Below, one piece after another: positions 1 through 9,814 of a DNA stretch of 33,829 bases (position 1 is the stretch's first letter; every line of letters begins with the position of its first letter). Source of the stretch: Kipferlia bialata. Its lineage: Eukaryota > Fornicata. Made by a program: the position numbers and the translations under genes. The notes below the pieces were generated by a model. The model saw only the letters and a list, made by a program, of their open reading frames with translations. It made no database searches and was not told the DNA's origin. The stretch lies in NCBI GenBank assembly GCA_003568945.1, contig BDIP01000053.1:1-33829 (forward strand), given 5' to 3'.

Positions 1-324
1 ACTTGAACAGTGTCAGATCAATAGTTAATAGAAGAGTGTCATCATCATTCATGGGTATACAAATATCACAGACATTACGTAGACAGTATGGTGATGCTTT
101 CAACTACTTATAAAGGACATTATTCATTATTACTCTATTAGTGGGGTACCGAATAGCACAGTATTCGTGGGTGTGTAGAGTATACAGGTATGCAGAGAGA
201 AGGCATGTGAGAAAGAGTGCCCATCGTGCAGCGAGGTGGGGAGGGGGGGGGGGGGGGGGGGGGGATGAATACACTGGGCAGGTAGTAGACTGCAACGGTA
301 GACTCTGTGCAATATCCTCCCTAC
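1..324. other. No exon recognised; contains a poly-G run
   Basis: This stretch should hold the 3' part of the minus-strand gene that ends at a splice donor at 324. I found no continuation exon with an acceptor and open frame. It contains a run of 22 G at 243-264, which is C on the gene strand. The short open frames that cross it are proline or glycine runs made by the homopolymer and are not credible. Confidence 0.5.
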
Positions 325-1169
325 CTGTAACAGCAGCGTCACTAGCAGGGGGGACACAAGCTGGACATCCCTAGCCCCTGTGGCCTGGGCGATGTGGTCG
401 AGGAAGAACTCAATGGCTAGGGGGTTAGAGAGGGGGGGATATTCCACCAGAGCCATGTCAGACTATACCCCCGTACCGATGTCATCCAGCATCTCGTTGT
501 GGTGCAGTCTGTTGAGGGCACCCAGGGTCAGGGACACGTGGGAGGCCCTGACCAGAGGGGCTCTATCCTCCTGGTAGTACTCCTGCAGCTTGCCTGGGGT
601 AAGCAGATAGATAGGTACACACAGTAGGTGGTACGGGGGGGAGGGAGGGGGGGGGGGCAGTTATGCTCACCTAGCACCGCATCTACCGTCTCCCTCATCG
701 CTGAGGACTGCTTTCTGCCACTGAGTTCGGCTCGCTGCTTCACCTTATCGCTGAGTTCTGGGGTTGCATCCAAATCACCCGTGATGTTTCTGGGTGAGAA
801 GGCACCGGTAGATGAAACCAGCAGGTCATATGCATTAGTGATATATGTGTACAAGGGACACTGTGTATACTACATATACAATATATATACGTACCTGGTG
901 GCAAAGAGAGGTCTCCTCAGGTTGTTCCCTAATGTGCGTGAGCCATAGTAGAGACCATGCTGCTTAAAGGCCTGGAGTGGGTGAGGGAAAGGCTGCTGAG
1001 ACATCGAGTGCAGAGTATAATAAGGAATGCAGATTATCATGACCAGGTCCACTTCCTTCTGAGAAGGGAGCACATATGAATATGATACTGACAATGATAT
1101 AGATACTGCCACTGATACCTCCTGATATGGGAGCACTGCATTGGGGTGGATGGTGGGTAACTTGGCCAT
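325..1169 (-). CDS. Unrecognised helical protein, 3' end missing
   Basis: Five exons join in frame: 1119-1169, 895-1058, 671-789, 477-593 and 325-416, giving about 181 residues from an ATG at 1169 (MAKLPTIHPNAVLPYQE). All borders are GT/AG and the introns are 60-117 bp. The product looks soluble and helical, with no signal peptide or membrane segment. Its later part (HVSLTLGALNRLHHNEML, then AIEFFLDHIAQATGARDVQL) has the look of a helical-repeat solenoid, but I cannot assign a family. The last exon ends at a good donor (TTACAG|GTAGGG) with no credible next exon in the remaining 324 bases, so the protein is partial here. The true start could lie further upstream if there is another 5' exon. 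The gene is divergent from the coiled-coil gene at 1465. Confidence 0.6.
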
Positions 1170-1464
1170 TGCTACCCCTCCCTCTCAACCTCTCCTCTCG
1201 CCTCCTCTTGACCACAGACACACACTCAGACAGCCGGGTAGACCTATCACACAAGTCACACGGCTGGTAGATCACCACACAGTAAGGGAAGCAACCCTGC
1301 CCACTACTATAGTCCCTCAAAAGGGCGGCAGTAGGATGCTACCGTTACCTGTGGCTGTGATCACAATAGAGCGTAGTGGCTGCCACAATGCAAAAAGCAA
1401 CCCAAAACCTAAAGATCGAAAGTGGAGGAAAGGTTGTCCTGGCCACTGAAAGAATGGTGGCACC
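1170..1464. other. Divergent intergenic region
   Basis: This 295-base gap separates the start of the minus-strand gene (1169) from the first in-frame ATG of the plus-strand coiled-coil gene (1465). It should carry both promoters. I see no RNA gene and no clear TATA or palindrome. The pyrimidine-rich stretch at 1178-1215 is the only compositional feature. Confidence 0.35.
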
Positions 1465-2272
1465 ATGTCGCCGTGCTCTCTCTGTACATTCACTATGAAT
1501 GCCGACCAGTATCGCCACCAAGTAGAGAATGTCATGAAGGAGGTATGAGTAGTTTGATTGGTTATGTATGTCTTATGTTTGAGTGTATCAGGTACCCAAC
1601 GATAGTAGTATACCCTGATCCTCATGTTGTTCCCACCCCCCAGGAGTATGCCTCCTATGAGGCCAAGGTAGTAGCCCAGCTCGAGACATCGGTGCAGTCA
1701 GTGGTCAGAGAGAAGGTGTGGTCACCCGTCCTCTTCGTCCACTTCTCTCTCCTTATCCACTTGTCATTCTGTTGCGTTGACCGTCCACCCCCAGCGTGAG
1801 GCTGAGCACGAGATCACCAGTGTGGAGCTGGCTCTTAGGGAGCAACTGAGACAGGGCAGGCTCCTCCTGGGAGTTCTCAGTGGCAAGAGGGGTGAGGGCT
1901 CTATTGCTCTATCTGTATCCAATTTGAAATTGTGGTGCCTTTGTGTGTATCGAAGATGAGTGTACTTAGGTATCTTACCTCCAGAGGAACTTGAGAAGTC
2001 CTTCTCCGCCCGTATCAGTACCTTGAAGGCAGATACCACAGCTGCACTCAGGGACAAGAGGTATGGGGGCTACTTACGCGATTCTCACTGACACATACAT
2101 CTGCTTGTATCAATGTATTAATCTCTGGTCAGCCCCAAACAACCAGACATCGCTGATACCTGCAAAGGATATATATATATATATATATATATACCCTGCC
2201 TCACCCTCCAGGGATGTGCTGCAGAGGGAGTGCGATACCATGGTGACCAACCGGTTCGGAAAGGGCTCCTAG
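1465..2272 (+). CDS. Small coiled-coil protein of unknown function
   Basis: Five exons join in frame: 1465-1542, 1644-1715, 1795-1891, 1985-2060 and 2212-2272 (TAG), about 127 residues. Introns are 79-151 bp and use GT/AG. The start may be the ATG at 1465 or the in-frame ATG at 1495 (MNADQYRHQVENVMKE). The protein is almost wholly charged helix, for example REAEHEITSVELALREQL and EELEKSFSARISTLKADT, with heptad-like leucine, valine and isoleucine spacing. There is no signal peptide or membrane span. It resembles short axonemal or scaffold coiled-coil proteins only in composition, so I give no function. It is convergent with the SPATA17-like gene. Confidence 0.7.
2169..2193. repeat. (TA)n microsatellite inside an intron
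   Basis: About 12 TA units lie in the last intron of the coiled-coil gene, just upstream of the pyrimidine tract and acceptor at 2211. Confidence 0.9.
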
Positions 2273-2735
2273 AAGAGGAGTAGCCCCAGGGAGATTCATA
2301 TTCACGGTCAACCCACTACCGGAATACACTGACAGAGGTGGGGGAGAACATGTCGAGACGATCTTAGTTCCAACACCCCACTGGAGCTCTGTGATGCATA
2401 ACACTACCGTTGGGTGGAGACGCAGCAGGAGACGCATCACTATGCACCCATTCTGATTGGTGTCCAACTGCTCCCAGGGAACCACACGTTCGCAGTGATG
2501 AGTAAGGGGGAGGCTCAGGTCCCTCAGCAGAGCCTGTCTCTGCCATGCCTTGTAGGTTGTTATCAGACCTGGTCAGTAGTCAACTCATCAGAGATGACAA
2601 GGATTGTTCCGTGAACAGCCTTTAGCCGTTTCGAACAGCATAAGGCTGAATACTAATAGAACACAACCCCCAATTACCCCCACTCAATAGACGTCCAGTA
2701 CTGTACATCCTCTATTCCCCCAATCGACCTCTGCC
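2273..2735. other. Convergent intergenic region with a hairpin
   Basis: This gap lies between two 3' ends. It contains a perfect 7-bp stem, CAGCCTT at 2616-2622 and AAGGCTG at 2642-2648, that could form a hairpin near the transcript ends. The stretch 2290-2600 has codon-like texture in more than one frame (for example LLPGNHTFAVMSKGEAQVP near 2470-2530), but no frame stays open with splice sites. It may be an eroded gene fragment. Confidence 0.35.
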
Positions 2736-4108
2736 CTAGAGCCCTGACAGGTCCCCTATTGTGGGTCTCGACAGGTCAGTCTGACTGGCAGCCCACTCAT
2801 CAGTATCATTGTCCTCCACCTCGGGTCTCTCTCCCTCTCCCTCTGCTGGTGCCTGTGCCTCTGGTCTAGAGGCTGTGCCGGGTAAGGGCTCGAGGGGTGT
2901 GGACTTGGGTGCCCTCTGTCTAGTCCTGGGGGCACGCATGCGTCTGGCCCTGAGGGTGAGGGAGAGAGACACACACATATATTTATCAGAAGCAATATCA
3001 ACATATGCATATACTCCCATTCACACCCCGCTGGTTGTTCTGATGACAGATGAGTGTGAGACAAACACTATATAATATGCAACATAACATATAATTTGCT
3101 ATACAATCTATATCCATCCCCACCTGGCCGTTGTCCTGATGACAGTCTCCACGTTCTTCCCCCCTAGGGTGGGTGCCCTCTCTGGGAAGGGGGGCTTCAG
3201 GATACCCGACCTGGTCTCTGTGGACAGCAGGTGGTGCAGGTGCTGTGTCATCCTGCCCAGCTCCTCCTCAGAGGCAACCTTCTCTCTCTCCTGGGGGTCG
3301 GAGAAGAGGGGGGGACATGCAGAGAGGGTGAAATAGCACCAATTACCACGAGGTGTCTAGTATATGTATAGAACCATACAGGACACCCCACCTTTCTCGC
3401 CGCCTCCTCCTCGGCCTCTGTCCGCCTCATCAGCTCGGAGAACTCTGCCAGTGAGAAGGGGGAGGGGGGGGGCATTGGGTAAGTGCTGGGAGTATATACA
3501 ATGAACCCAATACACCCACCTGCAGTCTTTGCGGCCACTGCCAGCAGATACCGACCCCTCGCAGCAACATCACACAGATGACGCCTCACATACCAGCCCC
3601 TCCAGGTGGTCTGGATCTTGAGGGCAGCCTCGTCATAGGCACGCATGTTGTACTGGTGGCGGTACACCTGTGGGGTGAGAGGAGGCTCATGGCAAGGAAT
3701 TGAGAAATTGGAATCACTCAGAGTAGAAACACTGGGAGTGCACGGACATACCACACGTTAATTGGCAGTACTCATGATGCACTGTATCCATTGTACTCAT
3801 ACCAACATACCTCTCTCAGCACCAGGAACTGTCGCCGCACACAGAATGCCCTCCAGTGCTTCTGGATGGTGGTGGCTGCAGCTCGGGTCTTGTTGGCCTT
3901 CGACCTGGTTATGAAGCCCCGGATCCAGGACTGGGCAAATATGATACGCTCTACATTGTGTCTCTGGAATACGTCGATTAGGCTGTGAATCAGACACTTC
4001 GGAGTGGTACAATATACTCAGTGCACATTTTCCTCACCTGTGCACGTCTGCTGCAAGCTCCATGAACTGCTCGTTCACTTCATCCTGCGCGGCTAGCAAG
4101 GCCGCCAT
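2736..4108 (-). CDS. SPATA17: SPATA17-like IQ-motif protein
   Basis: Six exons join in frame: 4038-4108, 3811-3961, 3520-3667, 3392-3444, 3124-3290 and 2736-2949 (TAG), 267 residues. Three IQ calmodulin-binding helices are visible: near IIFAQSWIRGFITRSK, then TTIQKHWRAFCVRRQ, then LKIQTTWRGWYVRRHL. These are followed by EFSELMRRTEAEEEAARK and the segment LHHLLSTETRSGILKPPF. From memory, vertebrate SPATA17 has the same order: three IQ motifs, an EEFAEMKEREE-like helix, then HYLLSTKQIPGIYNSPF. SPATA17 is a ciliary and sperm-flagellum protein, so calmodulin binding at the axoneme is the likely role. The protein ends in an acidic, disordered tail and is shorter than the animal protein. It is divergent from the WASP gene. 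Confidence 0.8.
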
Positions 4109-4308
4109 GTCTGAGGCAGTATCTTCCCTCTAGCTGTGTAGGTGACTCTGTCTATTGATGAAACTGAGGAGGACTCCGCAGCTGAGTCTGAATTCCAGCC
4201 GCAAGAAAGGGGCCAGCGTTTTTGAATCGTACAAAAATGAAGGTGAGAAAAGGGTCCGGTGAGTTTTGAAGGCCTGACCTCTGCACACCGTGTCTCAGAC
4301 ACGCCGCC
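4109..4308. promoter_or_regulatory. Divergent promoter, SPATA17-like / WASP
   Basis: This 200-bp gap lies between two start codons. It contains the inverted repeat GTGTCT-C-AGACAC at 4290-4302, seven bases upstream of the WASP ATG. A second imperfect pair, GACTC and GAGTC, lies near 4174-4190. No TATA box is obvious. The regulatory role is inferred from position only. Confidence 0.35.
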
Positions 4309-5489
4309 ATGACAAGTGAAATGGACATCTCCCGCATTGAAGGGGTCATAGGGTCTCGACACACAGTCTTGGTGTCGGCCCATGTCGTGTTCTCTGAGTT
4401 ACAACTCACTCCCACACCCAACTGGGGAAACCTCACTCACCGGGCCAGGTATGATACTCTCTCTTCTGGAAGGGTTATAGAGGGAGGGGGGGGGATAATG
4501 TCTCAGAGTGTATCGATTTTGTGGTGATTGACTGTATCTGTTCCCTGTTGTCACAGTGTGACTATATATATGCCAATTACTCATTACCACTTTGCTTACC
4601 CCTGCAGGGTCAAGGGTGTGGCAGCCATATCCTCCGATGAGAACGGAGCCCCATGGTTCTATCTGATAGATCTTACCTACACTGGTGCGGCTCCCTGCTT
4701 GCTCTCTCTCTATATATATGTATGACTATTGGACAATTATACAGTCACCCACCAACATCGACTACTCTTTCATGTGTATTAATGGTGAACTAACCTCAGG
4801 GAAGGTTAAGAAGAGAATTAAGCTCCCTTTAGTGCTGGACAGTCTTGGAATTCAGGTACAAGGTCTAGGGTCACACATATGAACATTCAAGATATTGGTA
4901 TCATTGAATAAACAATGTGTGACCTCAGCGCCCCACCCCTACCCTTCTGGTATGGGAGGAGACGTCCACTTGGATCGCACTGGCATTTGACACGGAGCAG
5001 CAGGTACCTAGTATTTAGATTGTTTCTTCCAGTCAGTTATACTATGGTCTCTTGAAGAGTCATCTCTTCAACTAATAGACACAATATATATATAAATCAA
5101 TACGAAATGCCTATCTCTCTCACCCCACCAGACCAGGACCTTCTTCGAGGATGTCCAGAGGGCATACCAGACCCTGGAGATGGTGAGACAATTGCGTACC
5201 ATTACACTCTAACAGGCTGTCCTCATGACATTGCCAGTACAATAATTACAACTGCTTGTTTCTCTGTTCTGCAGATACTCTACTCTGGCCATCTGTACTT
5301 ATGTATCTAACCATTAGGAGGCAGCCCAGACCAAGACCACCGGGGGCAAGCTCTTCCGTGCATTTAGGGGCAGGACCAAGGGGATGTTCTCTCGCAAGGT
5401 GGGTCTGCTATCAATAGTACATCTCTCTCTCTCTCTCTCTCTCTCTCCCCTCCCCCCCATCCCAGTCTGCCCCCATGGTCATTTCTGCA

Positions 5490-5529
<40 letters not shown>

Positions 5530-6469
5530 TCCCTCACCCCAGTCTGCCCCCATGGTGATGTCTGCCCCTGTCACCTTCCAGCACCAGGGGGGTGTCGATG
5601 GGGCCACCGGCCAGGTCAGTGGGGAGATCCCAGAGGTGTACAAGCAGCAGCTGATGGCGGCAGGTACTACCGGTTATAATTGTAAGACTGACACCTGCCC
5701 ATGTATATAGATGCAACATATAACCGACCTCACCCCAGGCATGTCCCCCGCTGCCTTTGAGGACGGGGGTGCCGCCCTCATGGATGCCCTCAGAAGGGTG
5801 GCACAGGGAGAGGAAGTGCAGACAGCATCCCCGGCTCAGGTACACGCGTCCAGCTCTACCTATCCATTACCAACCTCCCACATCCAGGTGAAGCGTGCCC
5901 AGCGCATAGCCAGACAGTCCAAGAGGCGCAGCAAGAGGCAGCACACAGCCCAGCCCACCATGGCCCCCCCTCCCCCTCCCCCAGGCGCCATGGCTGCTGG
6001 TGGTCCTCCTCCTCCTCCCCCTCTCCCCTCAGTCGGTGCTAAGCCACGCAAGCGCGTCCCACCTCCTGGTGTGGCGCCTCCCCCTCCCCCTCCTGGGGGT
6101 GCGTCTGCGGGTGGCATTCCCCCTCCCCCTCCCATGCCTCCTGTAGGGGGCCCTCCCGTCCCACCCCCCGTGAGGGCGAAGCCACCAGCCCCATCCGGTG
6201 CGTCCCTCCCCCCTGGCCCTCCCCCTGCCCCTGCTGGGGGTGACATGGGGGCCCTGCTGGCATCCATCAGACAGGGCGTGGCCCTCAAGTCCGTCAAGGC
6301 CACCCCCGACTCCAGTGGCCTGCCTGACCTGGGCGCCATGTCTGCTGCTGATAAGGGTGACCTGGTGGCTCTACTCACATCATCCATCGTGGCCAGACGC
6401 ATAGAGCTCGAGGCCGGGGAGGAGAGTAGTAGCGATGAGGACTCTTACTCGGACTCAGACTCCATGTAA
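4309..6469 (+). CDS. WASP-family Arp2/3 activator (WH1-GBD-Pro-WH2-acidic)
   Basis: Nine exons join in frame: 4309-4448, 4608-4684, 4800-4855, 4929-5003, 5132-5182, 5318-5398, 5543-5663, 5739-5839 and 5888-6469 (TAA), 427 residues. Domain order matches N-WASP. First comes a WH1/EVH1-type domain (VVFSELQLTPTPNWGNLTHR at the start, ETSTWIALAFDTEQQTRTFF at the end). A basic patch follows (GGKLFRAFRGRTKGMFSRK). Next is a CRIB/GBD-like element (MSAPVTFQHQGG, then IPEVYKQQLMAAGMSPAAF). Then come a long polyproline region and a WH2 actin-binding motif (MGALLASIRQGVALKSV). A short central helix (VALLTSSIVARRIELE) and an acidic tail end the protein. WASP proteins promote branched actin growth through Arp2/3. 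The acidic tail (SSSDEDSYSDSDSM) lacks the usual tryptophan. The GBD is divergent at the histidines. It is convergent with carbamate kinase. Confidence 0.88.
5461..5570 (+). repeat. Duplicated acceptor and exon edge in the WASP gene
   Basis: The acceptor and start of exon 7 (CCCAGTCTGCCCCCATGGT) occur twice, at 5461-5493 and 5538-5570, offset 77 bp. Each copy follows a CT microsatellite (about 5421-5447 and 5490-5526). The second copy is the one that opens into the exon; the first runs into CT repeats and looks like a relic. Confidence 0.85.
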
Positions 6470-7129
6470 TATGTACTAGGCCTATTGGGTGTTAAATGAG
6501 TGTTTACTTCTGGTGGTGAGGATTGAACTTCAGTTGGGAGTATGTATACTACACGATTCTGAATTACTGAGCGTATACCTCAGTGTATACTTAGTCTTTG
6601 TCTCTGTGTGCTTACAGAAGTCTCATACTATTACGCAATAGTGATTTTAAGTTATAATTTTTAACCCGTCACTCAGGCGGACCAAATACATTATCTTGAC
6701 AGGATTTGAAGTCAGACCAGAGTGCACCTCTCCAAACATTTACAAGTAATTCTGCTCCTGAGAATCCTTTCGCTGTCCACCTCAGGTTTACAACACAACC
6801 ATACATACACAACAGATCACAATGTACTGGAGAGAATAATGATGCGCGCAATCTATTTTTGCTAGATGTTATACATGGCATCCAATGAAGGGAAACGCAG
6901 GTACTACGGGAGCCGCTTTACAACAGCATGCCCCGGAGTATACTCAACGGGGTTGCTCAACCGAGTACCTTGCTCCCACGCACGTGGGAGACTAAGATCA
7001 ACCAAACCAAACTGAAACTCTGAAACCGACGGCCACACAGGCAAACAAACTGAAACTGAAACTGAAACAAACTGGGAACGTCACCAGCTATGATCAAAGA
7101 CACATAGCCACGACCTATCGACCACTGAC
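6470..7129. other. Convergent intergenic region, WASP / carbamate kinase
   Basis: This 660-bp gap between two 3' ends has no credible exon. It holds a 72-nt foldable element (6899-6970, listed separately), a perfect hairpin CTCCCACG-CA-CGTGGGAG at 6973-6990, and short ACTGAA repeats at 7011-7070. The hairpin could mark transcript ends, but that is inference. Confidence 0.45.
6899..6970. other. 72-nt foldable element with closed ends
   Basis: The ends pair perfectly over 7 bp (AGGTACT at 6899-6905, AGTACCT at 6964-6970). Inside are CCCCG (6931-6935) pairing with CGGGG (6948-6952), the palindrome GAGTATACTC (6936-6945), and GGTTG-CT-CAACC (6951-6962). The size is tRNA-like, but a canonical T arm and anticodon loop are absent on both strands. 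It could be a small structured RNA, a SINE-like remnant or a 3'-end signal. Its strand is unknown. Confidence 0.35.
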
Positions 7130-8098
7130 TTACTGGTCAGCGACGATGTGGGTGCCGCAGAGGCCGTTGATGGCGTCAACAGCCTTGTTGAGGGAGGTGA
7201 TGATGGCGGTGCGGCCGGTGTTCTCGCAGAACTCCATGCAGGCGCGGACCTTGGGGCCCATGCTGCCGGCGGCGAACTGGCCCTCGGCCTCGTAGACCTT
7301 GGCCTGGGCGAGGGGGGTCACGCCGAGCTGGGTCTGGTTGGGCTTGCGGTAGTTGACGCAGGCGTTGGTGACGTCGGTGAGGATCATGAGGGCGTCGGCC
7401 TTGACCTGCTGGGCAAGGAGGGAGGTGGCGAGGTCCTTGTCGATCACGGCGTCGCAGCCAACAAGGTTGCCGGCGGCGTCCTTGACGACGGGGATGCCGC
7501 CTCCGTTGGTGCAGATGACGGTGAATCCCTGGCCAACGAGGGACATGATGGCGGGGCGCTCAACGATCTCCTGGGGCCTGGGGGAGGGGACAACCACGCG
7601 GTATCCGCGGCCGGCGTCCTCCTTCATGGTCTTGCCAGCGGCGATCATCTCCTTGGCCTCGGCCTCGGAGTAGAAGGCACCGACGGGCTTGGTGGGGTTG
7701 GCGAAGGCGGGGTCCTCGGTGGAGACAAGGGACTGGGTGAGGGTGCACACAACCTTGGGCTCGAGGCCGGCGGCACGCTGGACGTTGCCCATGGCCATCT
7801 GCATCATGTAGCCGATGAATCCCTGGGACATGGATCCGCACACGTGGAGGGGCATCTCGGGGGCGACGGCCTTGGCGCTGCTCTGCTGGAGCTTGATGGC
7901 ACCAACCTGGGGTCCGTTGCCAGAGGTCATGATGACGTTCCAGCCGTTCTCAGTGAGCTTGTGGATCTGCTCGCAGGCAGCCATGACGTTGGCGAACTGG
8001 GCCTCGTAGTCTCCAGCCTGACCGGGCTGGAGCATGGCGTTTCCGCCAAGGGCAACGACGACAGTCTTCTTGTTCTGAATTGAGCGGCGAGGAGGCAT
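7130..8098 (-). CDS. Carbamate kinase (EC 2.7.2.2)
   Basis: A single uninterrupted frame of 322 residues runs from an ATG at 8098 (MPPRRSIQNKKTVVVALGGN). The frame could extend 15 bases upstream only through a non-ATG codon. The enzyme makes ATP and carbamate from carbamoyl phosphate and ADP, the last step of the arginine deiminase pathway used for energy by metamonads. Family motifs are clear: ALGGNAML, TSGNGPQVGAIKLQ, MPLHVCGSMSQGFIGYMM, FTNPTKPVG-like FANPTKPVGAFY, VVVPSPRPQEIVE, CTNGGGIPVV, DAVIDKDLATSLLA, LMILTDVTNACVNY and FAAGSMGPKVRA. Length matches Giardia carbamate kinase (about 316). It is the only clear enzyme gene here without introns and has strongly GC-biased third codon positions, so high expression or later acquisition is possible. 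It is probably cytosolic, as no targeting peptide is evident. Confidence 0.96.
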   Translation of the reverse strand: MPPRRSIQNKKTVVVALGGNAMLQPGQAGDYEAQFANVMAACEQIHKLTENGWNVIMTSGNGPQVGAIKLQQSSAKAVAPEMPLHVCGSMSQGFIGYMMQMAMGNVQRAAGLEPKVVCTLTQSLVSTEDPAFANPTKPVGAFYSEAEAKEMIAAGKTMKEDAGRGYRVVVPSPRPQEIVERPAIMSLVGQGFTVICTNGGGIPVVKDAAGNLVGCDAVIDKDLATSLLAQQVKADALMILTDVTNACVNYRKPNQTQLGVTPLAQAKVYEAEGQFAAGSMGPKVRACMEFCENTGRTAIITSLNKAVDAINGLCGTHIVADQ

Positions 8099-8411
8099 AC
8101 TGTTAACTTGCAAAAGCTATTGATGCAGAGAGAGAAGCCTCACGACTACTCAAGACCAAATATAGCATCAAAAAGAGTAATTCATGCTACTATGAGCCCT
8201 CTACAGTAAATGGAAAGTCTACAGTACAATCAATGGTCAAAATTTACCTCGGCAACCATTACAGTGCAGGTCAGAAGAGGTCAGGATCAACATTGACGTC
8301 AATCCGACAGTTTTTGTACCCTTTTTGCGTCCAAAAAACTCAACAAGGGTCTAGAACCGAGATATAACAGATTCAGGAGCTGAGCTTATGTATCTCTCTT
8401 GGTGCATCAAA
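8099..8411. promoter_or_regulatory. Divergent promoter, carbamate kinase / BUD23
   Basis: This 313-bp gap lies between two start codons. It is richer in A+T than the flanking genes. It contains a perfect 12-bp palindrome, ATTGACGTCAAT, at 8292-8303, whose core is a CRE-type bZIP site. A near palindrome around CTAG lies at 8348-8358, about 55 bp before the BUD23 ATG. Function is inferred from position. Confidence 0.4.
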
Positions 8412-9814
8412 ATGGTTCGCGTCAGCCGTCCAGAGAACTCAGGCCCACCTGAGTATGTACGTCCTAGTATTCTCTGCACTCTCTTACTTTGAATTGTCCA
8501 ACTAACCCAGTGGTACCAGGGAGATGAGGCCCAGAAGTACACCCATGGGTACGTGCCAACGATATAGAGGTCGCTGTTTGGATGTACCCTCTGTGTGTTG
8601 ATATGCTCATCTCCAGTACTCGTATCGGCCAGGTCCAGGTTGAGATGGCTGAGCGGTGCCTGCAGCTGCTGGCCCTACCGGACGAGACCCCTAGACTCTT
8701 GCTGGACATTGGATGTGGCTCTGGGATCTCAGGGGATGTGCTGCACGAGCACGGTCACAACTGGGTTGGTACGTGTATCACTCCTATGTATATAGTTCTC
8801 ATAAGTGACAGTTGGTGAGGATAAGAAGAGCTAAAGATGTGCATACATGATGATTTAGTACTGTGATGGATACATATCCCTCACCCCTCAGGCATGGACA
8901 TTGCCCCCGACATGCTGAAGGCTGCTCAGGAGAGGGAGACCACCGGAGAGCTGGTACACGCCAACATGGGCGACGGTGTCCCCTTCCGGCCTGGCTCCTT
9001 TGACGGGTGCATCTCTGTGTCTGCCCTCCAGTGGCTGTGCTACTCCAATGCCAAGTCAGAGATCCCATTCCGCAGACTCAGCATCCTCTTCCAGACCCTG
9101 TACAGTGCCCTGGTACCAGGAAGCAGGTGTGGACGGATGTCAGTGATGGCACAATCATTCAGTCACTCTCTCTCCCTCCTTACCCCCAGGGCCGTGTTCC
9201 AGGTGTACACTGAGACCGAGGACCAGCTCAGGATGATGACAGATGCCGCAATGAGGGCAGGTACCCTCACACACTCTCATGTGTATGCACCTAATCCCAA
9301 TACACCTCTCACCCCTAGGATTCACTGGAGGTGTGCTGGTGGACTACCCCAACTCTAGCAAGGCCAAGAAGATTTACCTCGGTGAGATATGGCATTATTA
9401 CATACATATGTTTATATTAATACGCATACATATCTGACCCACTACAACTATTGTGCTCATTGAGTGCACTATGTCTCTGCCTCACCCCAGTTCTCTTCTG
9501 TGGTGTCCCCCTCAACAAGGTGACCATGCCCAAGCCCCTGATGGAGGGAGAGGGCCTGGCAGATGGATACAGGACAGAGGTTGCCACATCAGGCAGAGAC
9601 ACATACGTCAGAAAGAGAGCTAGGAGCCGTGCGGTACGTGTCCTCCTGTATATATCATTCCTATTGAGTCTCTCCCTGACCCCAGAGCGTGAGCAAGCCC
9701 ATTGTCAAGAGCAAGGCCTGGATTGTCAACAAGAAGAGGAGGCAGGCCCTGCAGGGCGAGCAGGTCAGGCCCCACTCCAAGTACACAGGTCGCAGGAGAA
9801 AGAACGCGTTCTAG
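8412..9814 (+). CDS. BUD23: BUD23-type 18S rRNA guanine-N7 methyltransferase
   Basis: Eight exons join in frame: 8412-8456, 8511-8548, 8617-8768, 8892-9126, 9190-9260, 9319-9381, 9491-9633 and 9686-9814 (TAG), 291 residues (human BUD23 has 281). It methylates a conserved small-subunit rRNA guanine in the nucleolus with Trm112 as partner, and helps small-subunit maturation. Visible features: N-terminal SRPENSGPPEYWYQGDEAQK; the SAM-binding loop LLLDIGCGSGISG; DIAPDMLKAA; FDGCISVSALQWLCYSNA; GFTGGVLVDYPNSSKAKKIY; and the family-specific basic tail SKAWIVNKKRRQALQGEQVR followed by PHSKYTGRRRKNAF. Introns are 54-123 bp, several with CTCACCCCAG or CTGACCCCAG at the 3' end. No defect is visible. 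Confidence 0.96.

Noticed and set aside
5860-6402. 180-residue Gly/Pro frame on the minus strand
   Set aside because: It mirrors the polyproline exon of the WASP gene and has no independent support.
6899-6970. tRNA gene
   Set aside because: The length and 7-bp end stem fit, but there is no canonical T arm or anticodon loop on either strand.
7148-8083. 311-residue open frame opposite carbamate kinase
   Set aside because: It is a shadow of the GC-biased codons of the real gene. Its product is an improbable Gly/Leu/Val/Asp-rich chain with no motif.
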